Assembly: GCF_004364285.1 (NCBI RefSeq)
Contig: NZ_SOBE01000003.1
Coordinates: forward strand, 1 to 64,000
Length of the DNA stretch: 64,000 bases
Reading direction: 5' to 3'
Source of the DNA: Frigoribacterium sp. PhB116
Lineage (GTDB): Bacteria > Actinomycetota > Actinomycetes > Actinomycetales > Microbacteriaceae
Shown: positions 24,331-33,200 of the stretch, in pieces
How positions within the stretch are numbered: the first letter of the stretch is position 1
How the letters are laid out: each line of letters starts with the position of its first letter
Translations under genes and position numbers: made by a program
Notes under the pieces: generated by a model
Databases searched by the model: none
Seen by the model: only the letters and a program-made list of their open reading frames with translations
Told to the model about the DNA's origin: nothing

Positions 24331-26418
24331 GTGAAGATCATCGCCATCGTCCGAGCCGAGCTGCAGCGGCTGACCTCCACCGGGCTCGCGCGCCTCGCCC
24401 TCGTCGCCCTGATGACGGTGCCGCTGCTCTACGGCGGCCTCTACCTGTGGGCGAACCAGGACCCGTACGCGAACCTCGACCAGGTGCCCGCGGCGCTCGT
24501 CAACGAGGACCAGGGCTCCGTCGTGGACGGCACCGCGACGAACTACGGCGACCAGGTGACCGACGAGGTCGTCGACGGCGGCGACTTCGACTGGCACACC
24601 GTCTCGTCGGCCGAGGCCGCGGCCGGGCTGCGCGACGGCACCTACGACTTCACCTTCACGATCCCGCGCGACTTCAGCGCCGACCTGACCTCGGCCAGCT
24701 CGGACGACCCGCAGCGCGCGCAGATCGTCCTCGCGACGAACGACACGAACAGCTACCTGGCGACGACGATCGCGGGGCAGGCAGGAAAGACCATCCGCGC
24801 GTCGGTGGCCGAGAAGGTCGGCAAGGAGGCGGCGTCCACCTTGCTCGTCGGCCTCGCCGACATCCGGACGAACCTCGGCAGCGCGGTCGACGGGGCGTCG
24901 CAGCTCGTCAGCGGCGCGGACTCCGCCGTGTCGGGCGCCGACCAGCTCGTGGCCGGGACGGCCGACGCGTCGTCGGGAGCGGACCAGCTCTCGACGGGCG
25001 CGACCACCGCGGCGACGGGCGCGCGGTCGCTGGCGAGCGGCACCTCCCAGCTGGCGACCGGCGCGGCGACCCTCTCGACCGGGCTCGACGAGCTGCGCGA
25101 CCAGACCACCGGCCTGCCCGCCAGCACGCAGCAGCTCGCGGACGGCGCGGCCCAGGTCGCCGACGGCGACCGGCAGCTCGCGACCGCCGTCGGCGACGCG
25201 GCGACGGCCAGCCAGGCCGCCGCCGACGCCGCCCCCGAGACGCAGGCCGCGATCGGGCGTCAGCTCGTCGCCCTCTTCGTCTCGCAGGGCCAGACGCAGG
25301 AGGAGGCGGTCGCCTCGGCGACCGAGGTCGCCTCGTACTTCGCCCCCGTCACCGACGGGCTGGCCGACGCGAACACGCAGGTGCAGCAGCTGAACGGCCA
25401 GGTCGGGGCGCTCTCGACCGGCGCCGACCAGGTCTCCGCCGGCGCGGCGGCGCTCGCCTCGGCGACCCCGGCCCTGACGAGCGGCATCTCCGACGCGGCC
25501 GCCGGGGCCGACACGCTGGCGACGGGAGCGCAGAGCGCCGCCTCGGGCGCCTCCTCGTTGTCGTCGGGCCTCGGCACGCTCGAGACGGGGGCGGCCTCGC
25601 TGTCGACCGGGCTCGGCACCCTCAGCACCGGCACGGTCAGCCTGCGCGACGGGCTCGGGACGCTCGACGACGGCGCCGTGCAGCTGCGCGACGGGCTGCA
25701 GAGCGGCCTCGGCGAGATCCCCGCCAGCACCGAGCAGAGCCGCGACGACCAGGCCTCCGCGATCAGCGACCCCGTCGGGGTCGACGACCAGCCGCTCACG
25801 AGCGCCGGCACCTACGGCGCGGGGCTCGCCCCGTTCTTCATCAGCCTCGCGGCGTGGATCGGGATCTACGCGCTGTTCCTGATCGTGAAGCCCGTGTCGA
25901 AGCGCGCCGTCACCGCTGTGGCGGCGCCCGCGCGGGTCGTCGCGGCCGGCTGGCTGACGCCCGCGCTGCTCGGCGTGCTGCAGATGGTCGCCCTGTTCGC
26001 GATCGTGCGCGGGGCGCTCGGCTTCGAGGTCGCCCACACCTGGGGCATGCTCGGGATGATGGGCCTGGCGAGCGTCACCTTCGCGGCGATCATCATGATG
26101 CTCAACGTGCTGCTCGGCAGCGTCGGGCAGTTCCTGGGGCTGGTGCTCATGGTCGTGCAGCTGGTCACCGCCGGCGGGACGTTCCCGTGGCAGACGCTGC
26201 CCGGACCGCTCGCCGCGCTGCACTTCGTGCTGCCGATGAGCTACGCGACCGACGGGCTGCGCCAGCTGATGTACGGCGGCAGCACGGCGACGGCGTGGAC
26301 CGACGCCGGCGTGCTCGCCCTCTGGATGCTCGGCGCGCTGCTGGTGTCGCTGGTCGCGACGGCCCGGATGACGCGGCAGCGGACGCTGCGCGACCTGCGG
26401 CCGTCGCTGATCGGCTGA
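24331..26418 (+). CDS. YhgE/Pip-domain membrane protein
   Basis: A 695-residue protein with the YhgE/Pip layout: one N-terminal helix (LARLALVALMTVPLLYGGLYLWAN) followed by the conserved NLDQVPAALVNEDQG motif, a long extracytoplasmic segment, and five C-terminal helices (from about residue 490) related to ABC-2 permeases. Between about residues 185 and 480 runs a heptad-like repeat of the type SGAxxLxxGxxxL, predicted to form a long helical rod. Homologues include the Lactococcus phage infection protein Pip and the ESAT-6 secretion-associated YueB, both surface-exposed phage receptors. The GTG start has a GAGAGGA ribosome-binding site. It ends in a convergent region containing repeat copy B. 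Confidence 0.93.
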   Translation: MKIIAIVRAELQRLTSTGLARLALVALMTVPLLYGGLYLWANQDPYANLDQVPAALVNEDQGSVVDGTATNYGDQVTDEVVDGGDFDWHTVSSAEAAAGLRDGTYDFTFTIPRDFSADLTSASSDDPQRAQIVLATNDTNSYLATTIAGQAGKTIRASVAEKVGKEAASTLLVGLADIRTNLGSAVDGASQLVSGADSAVSGADQLVAGTADASSGADQLSTGATTAATGARSLASGTSQLATGAATLSTGLDELRDQTTGLPASTQQLADGAAQVADGDRQLATAVGDAATASQAAADAAPETQAAIGRQLVALFVSQGQTQEEAVASATEVASYFAPVTDGLADANTQVQQLNGQVGALSTGADQVSAGAAALASATPALTSGISDAAAGADTLATGAQSAASGASSLSSGLGTLETGAASLSTGLGTLSTGTVSLRDGLGTLDDGAVQLRDGLQSGLGEIPASTEQSRDDQASAISDPVGVDDQPLTSAGTYGAGLAPFFISLAAWIGIYALFLIVKPVSKRAVTAVAAPARVVAAGWLTPALLGVLQMVALFAIVRGALGFEVAHTWGMLGMMGLASVTFAAIIMMLNVLLGSVGQFLGLVLMVVQLVTAGGTFPWQTLPGPLAALHFVLPMSYATDGLRQLMYGGSTATAWTDAGVLALWMLGALLVSLVATARMTRQRTLRDLRPSLIG

Positions 26419-26437
26419 GCCTCAGGGCTGAGTTCCG

Positions 26438-26535
26438 TCTCCTCGTTCAGGAACTCGAGTCCTGAGTCTGCAGAGATCAGGACCGCGAGTCCTGAAAGGT
26501 GCACAGATCAGGAAGCACCAACGGCCTGGTCCTGA
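26438..26535 (+). repeat. Copy B of the 98-bp intergenic inverted-repeat element
   Basis: TCAGGA and TCCTGA alternate at starts 26447, 26460, 26477, 26490, 26508 and 26530, giving offsets 13, 17, 13, 18, 22. Copy A at 10088-10185 shows the same offsets when read on the other strand. The hexamers and the TCTCCTC edge are conserved while the loops differ. It lies between the convergent Pip and DUF3151 genes. Confidence 0.75.
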
Positions 26536-26568
26536 AACGTGACGGCGCAGGAGGCGCGGCGGGCGCCG

Positions 26569-26994
26569 TCAGCGCCGGCCCGCCTCCTCGGCCTCGATCG
26601 ACGGGGCAGCCGCGGGGTCGGCGTCCGCCAGGAACGTGCCGAGCCGCTCGACCTCGGCGGTCTCGCCGATCGCGGCGGCTCCGCGGCGGAGGGCGAAGAG
26701 CGAGCGCAGCACCCCGCGGTTCGGCTCGTGCGACCACGGGACGGGGCCCTGTCCGCGCCAGCCGGCTCCGCGCAGCGCGTCGAGGCCGCGGTGGTAACCG
26801 ACCCGCGCGTACGCGTACGCCTCGAGGTCGGCGCCCCGGGCAGAGGCCTCGTCGCTGAGCAGGGCCCACGCGAGCGACGACGTCGGGTGGGCGACGACGA
26901 CCTCGGCGAGCGACAGCGTCTCGAGGTCGGCCGTGACGGCAGGGTCGGCGGGCAGGAGGGTCTCGGGCACGCCGAGGAGGTTCGTGGAGGACAT
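26569..26994 (-). CDS. DUF3151 family protein
   Basis: A 141-residue soluble protein of the actinobacterial DUF3151 family, recognised by LGVPETLLPADP at the start, the SLAWALLSDEA stretch, AYAYARVGYHRGLDALRGAGWRG with the nearby PVPWSHEPNRGVLRSLFALRRGA motif, and IGETAEVERLGTFLADADP. Function of the family is unknown. The ATG has a GAGAGGA ribosome-binding site and lies 19 bp after the LuxR-type regulator stop, so it may be read from the surface-protein operon or from an internal promoter. In the family it is usually a stand-alone housekeeping-type gene, so the association here may be only positional. Confidence 0.92.
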   Translation of the reverse strand: MSSTNLLGVPETLLPADPAVTADLETLSLAEVVVAHPTSSLAWALLSDEASARGADLEAYAYARVGYHRGLDALRGAGWRGQGPVPWSHEPNRGVLRSLFALRRGAAAIGETAEVERLGTFLADADPAAAPSIEAEEAGRR

Positions 26995-27013
26995 GGGTCC
27001 ATCCTCTCCCGGC

Positions 27014-29740
27014 TCAGCCGCCGATGAGGCCGCGCTGCGTGGCGGCCTCCACGGCCTCGCGGCGGCCGGAGACGCCGAGCTTTCGGTACACGCTCCGCAG
27101 CTGCGTCTTGACCGTGTTCACGGAGACGTGCAGCTCGGCGGCGACGGAGGGCAGGCTGCGCTCCGTGGCGAGCGAGCGCAGCACGACCGCCTCGCGCTCC
27201 GAGAGCGAGCTGCCGATGGCGTCGGCGGGCAGGTCGCCGGCGAGCGAGCGGCCGGGGCCGAGCATGTCCTCGGCGCGGGGATCGCCCGACGCGGTCGCCG
27301 CGGCGACGAGCTGCTCGAGGTCGTCGCGGGGCACGGTCAGCAGCACGGTGCGGAGGCCGGTGTGGGCCAACGCGTCGAGCACCGCCGTGAAGGTCGCGAG
27401 CGCCGCGGCCGCCCGGTCGAGCCGCAGCTCGGCGACCGCCCTCAGCAGCAGCAGCTGCGACCGGACCCGCTGGTCGGGGACGCCGGCGAGCAGCGCGCCC
27501 GAGACGGTGTCGGCGGCACGTCGGGCGTCGGCGCGCAGCAGGTGCGCGGCCCCGCGGCGCAGGACGACCGTGGGGTCGTCGGCCGGCAGCTGCTCCAGCT
27601 CCGCCTCGGCCCGGCTCACGCGCCCGACCGCGAGCATCAGGCGCACCCGCGTCGTCGCGAGCAGGTCGCCCGACGCTCCGGCGGTCGGCGAGCGGACGCT
27701 CCAGCGCGCCGCCTGGGCGTCGAGGTCGACGAGGTGGCCGGCGACGGCGGTCTGGCCGAGCGAGATCATGGCGGACGCCCGCACGGCGAGGACGATCGGC
27801 CAGTGCTCGGACGAGGCCATCAGCGGCTCGACGTCGGGCACGAGCTGCAGGGCCTCGTGCGGCCGGAAGTCCTCGAGCGCGAGCACGGCCCTCGCGAGCC
27901 CCACCGGGCCGGCCGTCTCGTCGCCCACCTGGGCGAGCAGGGCGCGGCCGGTGGCGACCTCGCCGATCCACAGGTGCACGAACGCGCTGGCGGCGAGCGA
28001 CGACGCCCGCTGGGCCGCGTGCTCCGGTCCCGACGCCGCGCCCGACGCCGCGGCGAACGAGCGCAGCGCCTCCTCGGGCGAGCCGTCGAGCAGGGCGGTC
28101 ACGCCGAGCTGCTGGTGCACGAAGGAGGCGACGGGCGCCATCTCCTCCCGCTCGGCCGGCGACAGGGCCGCGAGCACGACCTCGGCCCGTGCGGCGGCGG
28201 CGCGGGCGCGGGCGACGTCGCCGAGCATCCGGCGTGCCTGGGCCTCGACGGCGAGGAGGAACGCCTGGTCGGGCGCGGGGACGGAGCCGACGCGCTCGCC
28301 GACGGCCGAGACGACGGCCTCGAGGGCCTGCGCGACACGGGCGTGGTGCATGCTCACCGTCGAGAAGGCGAGGGCGGTCATCGCGAGCACGACGGGGTGC
28401 CGGGCCGTGCGCCGGCTCGGCAGCGTCCCGAGCACGCCCACCAGCTCGGCCGCGTGCCGCAGGGTGAACGAGGGCCACGACCGCTGCAGCACGCGCGAGA
28501 GGAGGGGCATGTCGAGCAGCGCCGCCGCGGCCCTGGCTGCGATCATCGGCTGCTCCGCCTCGAGCGCCCACTCGACGGCCTCCTGGCGCAGCGTGCGGGC
28601 GTCGTCGGGCCGCCGGGCGTCCAGCTCGCTCCGCAGCGCCTCGCGCACCGCCGCGTAGTAGGCGAACTCGCCGTGCGCGCCCGTGCTCTCGGTGCGCCAG
28701 GCCCCGAGGCCGTCCTCCGCTGCACGGTCGAGCGCGGCCGCGGCGTCGGCGTCGGGCAGGTCGGCGAGGCGCGCCGCGAGCGCCGTGGGCAGGGAGTCGA
28801 CGACGGAGGTGCGGAGCGCGAACTCCGTGGCGGGCCCGCCACGGAGGTGACGGGCCAGCGAGGCACGGACGTGGTCGAGCGCGCACGCGGCCAGCGCCTC
28901 CTCGAACGACCGGCCGCCGCGGTCGACGAGCAGGGTCCGGTCGGCCTCGACACGGTCGGCGACGGCGCGCGCGGACGCCACGACGGCCCCGGCGTGGCCG
29001 CCCACGGCGGCGTGCAGCGCGACGACGCGCGAGGCGTCCACGGGACGCCGCAGCACGCCGGTCACGACGACGGCGGCCTCCGCAGGCGTGAGGGCCAGGG
29101 CGTCGGGCCCGACCACGACGGTGTCGAGGGCGGCGGCGACGTCGCCCCGCTCGAGCCAGCTGCGGGACCGGGTCGCCACGACCGCCCTGACCCGTCCACC
29201 CGAGCCGACGACCGCCTCCAGGTCGGCCCGGGCCGCCGGGTCGTCGAGCAGGTCGAGGTCGTCGAGCACGAGCACGAGGGGCTGGTCGGGGGCGGCGGCG
29301 GCCGCGACGAGGGCGGACCGTGAGGGGGCCGGGGCGAGGTCGTCGCCGAGGAGGCGCGCGAGGGCCGACGAGGACCGTCCCGAGGCCCGCAGCGCGAGGC
29401 CCACGGCGGCCCAGAAGGCGCGCCGCCGGTCAGCGGCCGGCACGCCGTCGAGCGCCGCGTCGAGGCCGAGCCACAGCACGCGCTCGTCGTCGCGGCGGTG
29501 GCGGCGAGCCCAGTCGGCCAGCAGCACCGTCTTGCCGCAGCCCGCCGGCCCGCGGAGCACCACGACGGGCGACCCCGATGCCTCGTCGAGGGCCCTCAGC
29601 AGCCGGGGCCGGCTGACCGTCGCGCCCGGCAGCCGCGGCACGCCCGTCGGCGACGCGCCGACCGGCACCGACGCGGCAGGTGCCGACCCGGCGGACGCCG
29701 CCGTCGCCGCGCTCGCGGGCACGCCGCTGACGGTGGTCAC
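27014..29740 (-). CDS. Large LuxR-family (LAL/MalT-type) ATP-dependent regulator
   Basis: A 908-residue transcription activator of the LAL class. Residues about 64-71 are a Walker A motif (GPAGCGKT), about 154-161 a Walker B motif (LVLVLDDL), and the middle 500 residues are helical tetratricopeptide-like repeats. The last 60 residues are a LuxR helix-turn-helix (SLSEREAVVLRSLATERSLPSVAAELHVSVNTVKTQLRSVYRKLGV). Such STAND-class proteins switch on an oligomerising ATPase when an inducer binds the repeat domain. The GTG start overlaps the lipoprotein stop (GTGA at 29737-29740), so it is translated as third gene of the operon headed by the giant surface protein. It may regulate that operon or respond to a signal sensed at the envelope; the target is not visible. 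Confidence 0.93.
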   Translation of the reverse strand: MTTVSGVPASAATAASAGSAPAASVPVGASPTGVPRLPGATVSRPRLLRALDEASGSPVVVLRGPAGCGKTVLLADWARRHRRDDERVLWLGLDAALDGVPAADRRRAFWAAVGLALRASGRSSSALARLLGDDLAPAPSRSALVAAAAAPDQPLVLVLDDLDLLDDPAARADLEAVVGSGGRVRAVVATRSRSWLERGDVAAALDTVVVGPDALALTPAEAAVVVTGVLRRPVDASRVVALHAAVGGHAGAVVASARAVADRVEADRTLLVDRGGRSFEEALAACALDHVRASLARHLRGGPATEFALRTSVVDSLPTALAARLADLPDADAAAALDRAAEDGLGAWRTESTGAHGEFAYYAAVREALRSELDARRPDDARTLRQEAVEWALEAEQPMIAARAAAALLDMPLLSRVLQRSWPSFTLRHAAELVGVLGTLPSRRTARHPVVLAMTALAFSTVSMHHARVAQALEAVVSAVGERVGSVPAPDQAFLLAVEAQARRMLGDVARARAAAARAEVVLAALSPAEREEMAPVASFVHQQLGVTALLDGSPEEALRSFAAASGAASGPEHAAQRASSLAASAFVHLWIGEVATGRALLAQVGDETAGPVGLARAVLALEDFRPHEALQLVPDVEPLMASSEHWPIVLAVRASAMISLGQTAVAGHLVDLDAQAARWSVRSPTAGASGDLLATTRVRLMLAVGRVSRAEAELEQLPADDPTVVLRRGAAHLLRADARRAADTVSGALLAGVPDQRVRSQLLLLRAVAELRLDRAAAALATFTAVLDALAHTGLRTVLLTVPRDDLEQLVAAATASGDPRAEDMLGPGRSLAGDLPADAIGSSLSEREAVVLRSLATERSLPSVAAELHVSVNTVKTQLRSVYRKLGVSGRREAVEAATQRGLIGG

Positions 29741-30234
29741 GCGGCGAAGCGCTCCACGCGCAGCACGCAGCTCAGGTCGGCGGAGTCGACGGCGAGCTGC
29801 GCCTCCCACTCGGCGGTCTCGCCCGCGGCGACCGAGTCGAGGTCGACCTGGGTCAAGCCGAGGGTCGCCTGGTCGCCGTCGAGCAGCGACACGTAGATCC
29901 GGTAGTGCTGGGCCGCGTCCGTGGGGTTCGCGGCCGTGCCGGTGACCGTGTACGCGCCTCCGTCGAGCTCGCAGGCGGTCTGCTGCACGTCCTGCAGGGC
30001 TCCCACGAAGTCGGGCGCCGTGCCCGGGTCGTCCTGGATGTCGGTGACGGCGGGCGCCGCGGCGGCCGTGCTCGAGGGCGTGGGCGACGGGCTGGCGTCG
30101 CCGTCGCCTCCCCCGGTGCAGCCGGCGAGGGCGACGACGAGCGCGGCGCCCCCGAGCACGGCCACGGCCGAGCGGGTCAGCGCGGAGCGGGAGCCGGCGG
30201 CGGAGGCGCGGAGCAGGGCGGGTCGGGTGGTCAT
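29737..30234 (-). CDS. Small secreted lipoprotein of unknown function
   Basis: A 165-residue predicted lipoprotein. An arginine-bearing n-region leads into the hydrophobic stretch AVAVLGGAALVVALAGC, where the lipobox cysteine is Cys39. A Ser/Pro/Thr linker follows, then a beta-rich domain of about 95 residues with two cysteines (QQTACELDGGAYTVTGTAANPTDAAQHYRIYVSLLDG and AVDSADLSCVLRVERF) that probably pair. The domain resembles the small FxLYD-like beta-sandwich lipoproteins of actinobacteria. The long n-region is kept because its ATG overlaps the stop of the giant protein (ATGA at 30231-30234). It is co-translated with the surface protein and the LuxR-type regulator, so a role in presenting or sensing that protein is plausible but unproved. 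Confidence 0.82.
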   Translation of the reverse strand: MTTRPALLRASAAGSRSALTRSAVAVLGGAALVVALAGCTGGGDGDASPSPTPSSTAAAAPAVTDIQDDPGTAPDFVGALQDVQQTACELDGGAYTVTGTAANPTDAAQHYRIYVSLLDGDQATLGLTQVDLDSVAAGETAEWEAQLAVDSADLSCVLRVERFAA

Positions 30235-33200
30235 GAGTGTCCTCTCGGGCGAGCGGTCGTCGTGCGCACGTCCCGGTCGCGACGCCGGCCCGTGAGGGCC
30301 AGGCCGAGGCCGGCGACCAGCAGCACCAGGGCGAGGAGCGCCGGGGCGGCCACCTCGTCGCCGGTGAAGGCCAGCACGCGGTCGTGGGTCGGGACGACGA
30401 CGGTGTCGTCGTCGCGGGTCGGGTCGGGGGTCGGGTCGGGGCTCGTCACGGGCGGCACCGTGCCGTCGGGGCCGGTGCCCGTGCCGATCGCGGTCGCCGT
30501 GTTGGACACCTCACCGGCTGCCACGTCGGCGGCGGTGACGGTGTACGCGGCGGTCGCGACGACGCGCTGTCCGGGTGCGAGCACGCCGGGCTCGCCGGGC
30601 CACGACTCGTACCGTACGTCGCCGAGGCCGGGCATCTCGTCCTCCACGCCGACGCCGACCAGCGTCACCGTGCCGGTGTTGACGACGACGAAGCGGTAGT
30701 CGAGCTGCTCGCCGAGGCGTCCGGCGCTGCCGGGCGCGTAGCTGACGGTCTTGGTCAGCTCGACGCCCGAGCGCGGGACCACCGTGACGACGGTCGTGTC
30801 CTCGTCGGCGCGCAGGGCGCCTCCCGCGGTCGTCCCGAGGACGGAGGCGGTGTTGCGGACGAGGCCCGCGTCGACGTCGGCCTGGGTCAGCACGTAGTCG
30901 GCCGTGGCCGTCACGCCCTGCGCCGGGGCGAGCACGCCCTCGGCGCCGGGCCACGGTCCGAACACGACCTCGCCGAGGCCGGGCAGCTCGTCGGTCAGCG
31001 CGAGGCCCGAGAGGGTCTCGTCGCCGGTGTTGACGACCTCGAACCCGAAGCGGACGAGCCCGCCGGCGGCGCCCTCGCCGACGAGGGCGCCGGTCTTGCG
31101 CAGCGAGACGCTGGACGAGCCGGGCAGCACGACCCCCGCCTCGTCGACGTCGTCGACCGTCGCGCCGCCGGGCGCCTCGCCCGTGGCGGTCACCTCGGAG
31201 GTGACGATCCCCGCGTCGACGTCGCGCTGCGTGAGCACGTACGTGGCGCTCGCGGTCACGCTCTGCCCGGGCTCGAGCACGCCGGGCTCGCCCGGCCAGG
31301 TGCCGAACACGATCTGCGAGAGGCCGGGCTGCGCGTCGGACAGCGTCACGCCGCGCAGGGTCACCGAGCCCGCGTTCCGCACGACGTAGCCGAGCTGCAG
31401 CACGTCGCCGGCCCTGCCGGTCGCCCCGTCGGCCATGACCTGCGTCTTGGCGACGGTGAGGCCGGCGACGGCGGGCGCGGTGCGCACGGTCGCCTGCGCG
31501 GCAGCCCCGACGGCCTCGCCGGTCGGCCGGGTCGAGGAGGCGGTGGCCGTGTTGGTCACGGCGCCCGCGTCGACGTCGGCCTGGGTCACCGTCGACGTGG
31601 CGACGGCCGTCACGGACTCCCCCGGGGCGAGCCTGCCCTCGACGGTCGGCCAGGGGCCGAGCACGAGGGGGCTGAGGCCGGGCAGCGGGTCGGCGACCTG
31701 CACGCCCGAGAGCGTGACGCCGCCCTCGTTGCGCAGGGTGATCGTCCAGTCGACGACGTCGCCCGCGAGGCCGGAGCCGCGCAGGGCGCCGGTCTTGGCC
31801 ATGACCAGGGCGGCGTCCGCGACGAGCGGGGTGCGGCCGTCGGCCGAGGCCGAGACGTCGGCCGGGCCGCCGGGGCTGCCGGGGCCGCCCGGGCCGCGCA
31901 CGGGCGTGCCGGTCGCGGTGACGGTCGACGCGATCGCGCCGGCGTCGACGTCGGCCTGGGTCAGCACGTAGCCGGCGGTGGCCGTGACGCTCTGGCCGGG
32001 GGCCAACGCGCCGACCGCGCCCGGCCAGGGGCCGACCACGAGGTCGCCGAGACCGGCCTGGCCGTCGGCGAGCCGCACGTCGGTCAGGGTGACCGAGCCG
32101 GTGTTCCTGACGGTGAACGTGAAGGGCACGGTGTCGCCGGCGACGCCGGCGGTGCCCTCGGGCAGCGCCTGCGTCTTGGTCACGGCGAGGCGCGGCGCGA
32201 CGTCGGCGGTCGCGATCGTCGCCGCGTCGCTCGCCACGGCCGCGGCGCCGGTCGGCGGGACGCCGGAGGCGGAGGCCGCGTTCACGACCGAGCCCGCGTC
32301 GACGTCGGCCTGGGTCACCGCGTACCGGGCCGTGGCGACGACGGACTCGCCGGGGGCCAGCACGCCGGCCGCGTCGGGCCAGCCGTCGGCCGTCCCGCCG
32401 GTGTACGTGACCACGGAGAGCCCGGGCAGCGGGTCGCTCACCACGACGTCGGTCAGCGTGACCGTGCCGGTGTTCGTCACGAGGACTCGGTACTCGACCA
32501 CGTCGCCGACGCGGCCGGAGCCGCCGTCCGCCCACCGCGCCTCCTTGTCGACCGCGAGGGCCGGCGAGGAGGGCAGCACGAGCGGGACGGCGTCGGTCGC
32601 CGAGACCGGGGTGGCCGCGGCGTCGTCGCCCACCGCGGTCGCCGTCGCGCGGGTGACGAGCACCCCGGCGTCGACCTCGGCCTGCGTGAGCACGTGCCGG
32701 GCGGTGAACGTCGCGGAGGCGCCGGGCGCGAGGACGCGGGCGAAGTCGCCCTGGCCGGTCCACGAGACGAACGAGATGTCGCTGAGGTCCGGCTGCTCGT
32801 CGGCGACCGCGACGTCGCGGACGGTGACGTCGCCGGTCGAGGTGACGACCCAGGTGTGGACGACCTCGTCGCCGGCGCGTCCGGTCGCGCCGGGCGCGAG
32901 GGCGACCTGCTCGACGAGCCCGAGGCGGGGCCCGTCGGCCGTCAGCGGCACGGCCGTGCGCGCGTCGGCGAGCACGGCTGCTCCCGACGGCGCGGTGCCC
33001 GAGACGGTCGCGGCGTTGACGACGCTGCCGCGGTCGACGTCGGCCTGCACGACCGCATAGGTCGCGGTGCCGGTGACGACCTGGCGCGGCGCGAGCACGC
33101 CGACCTCGCCCGGCCAGGGGCCGAGCTCGACGGCGGAGACGCCGTTCAGGCGGTCGTCGACCGCGACGCCCGACACCGTGACGGCGCCGGTGTTCGTGAT

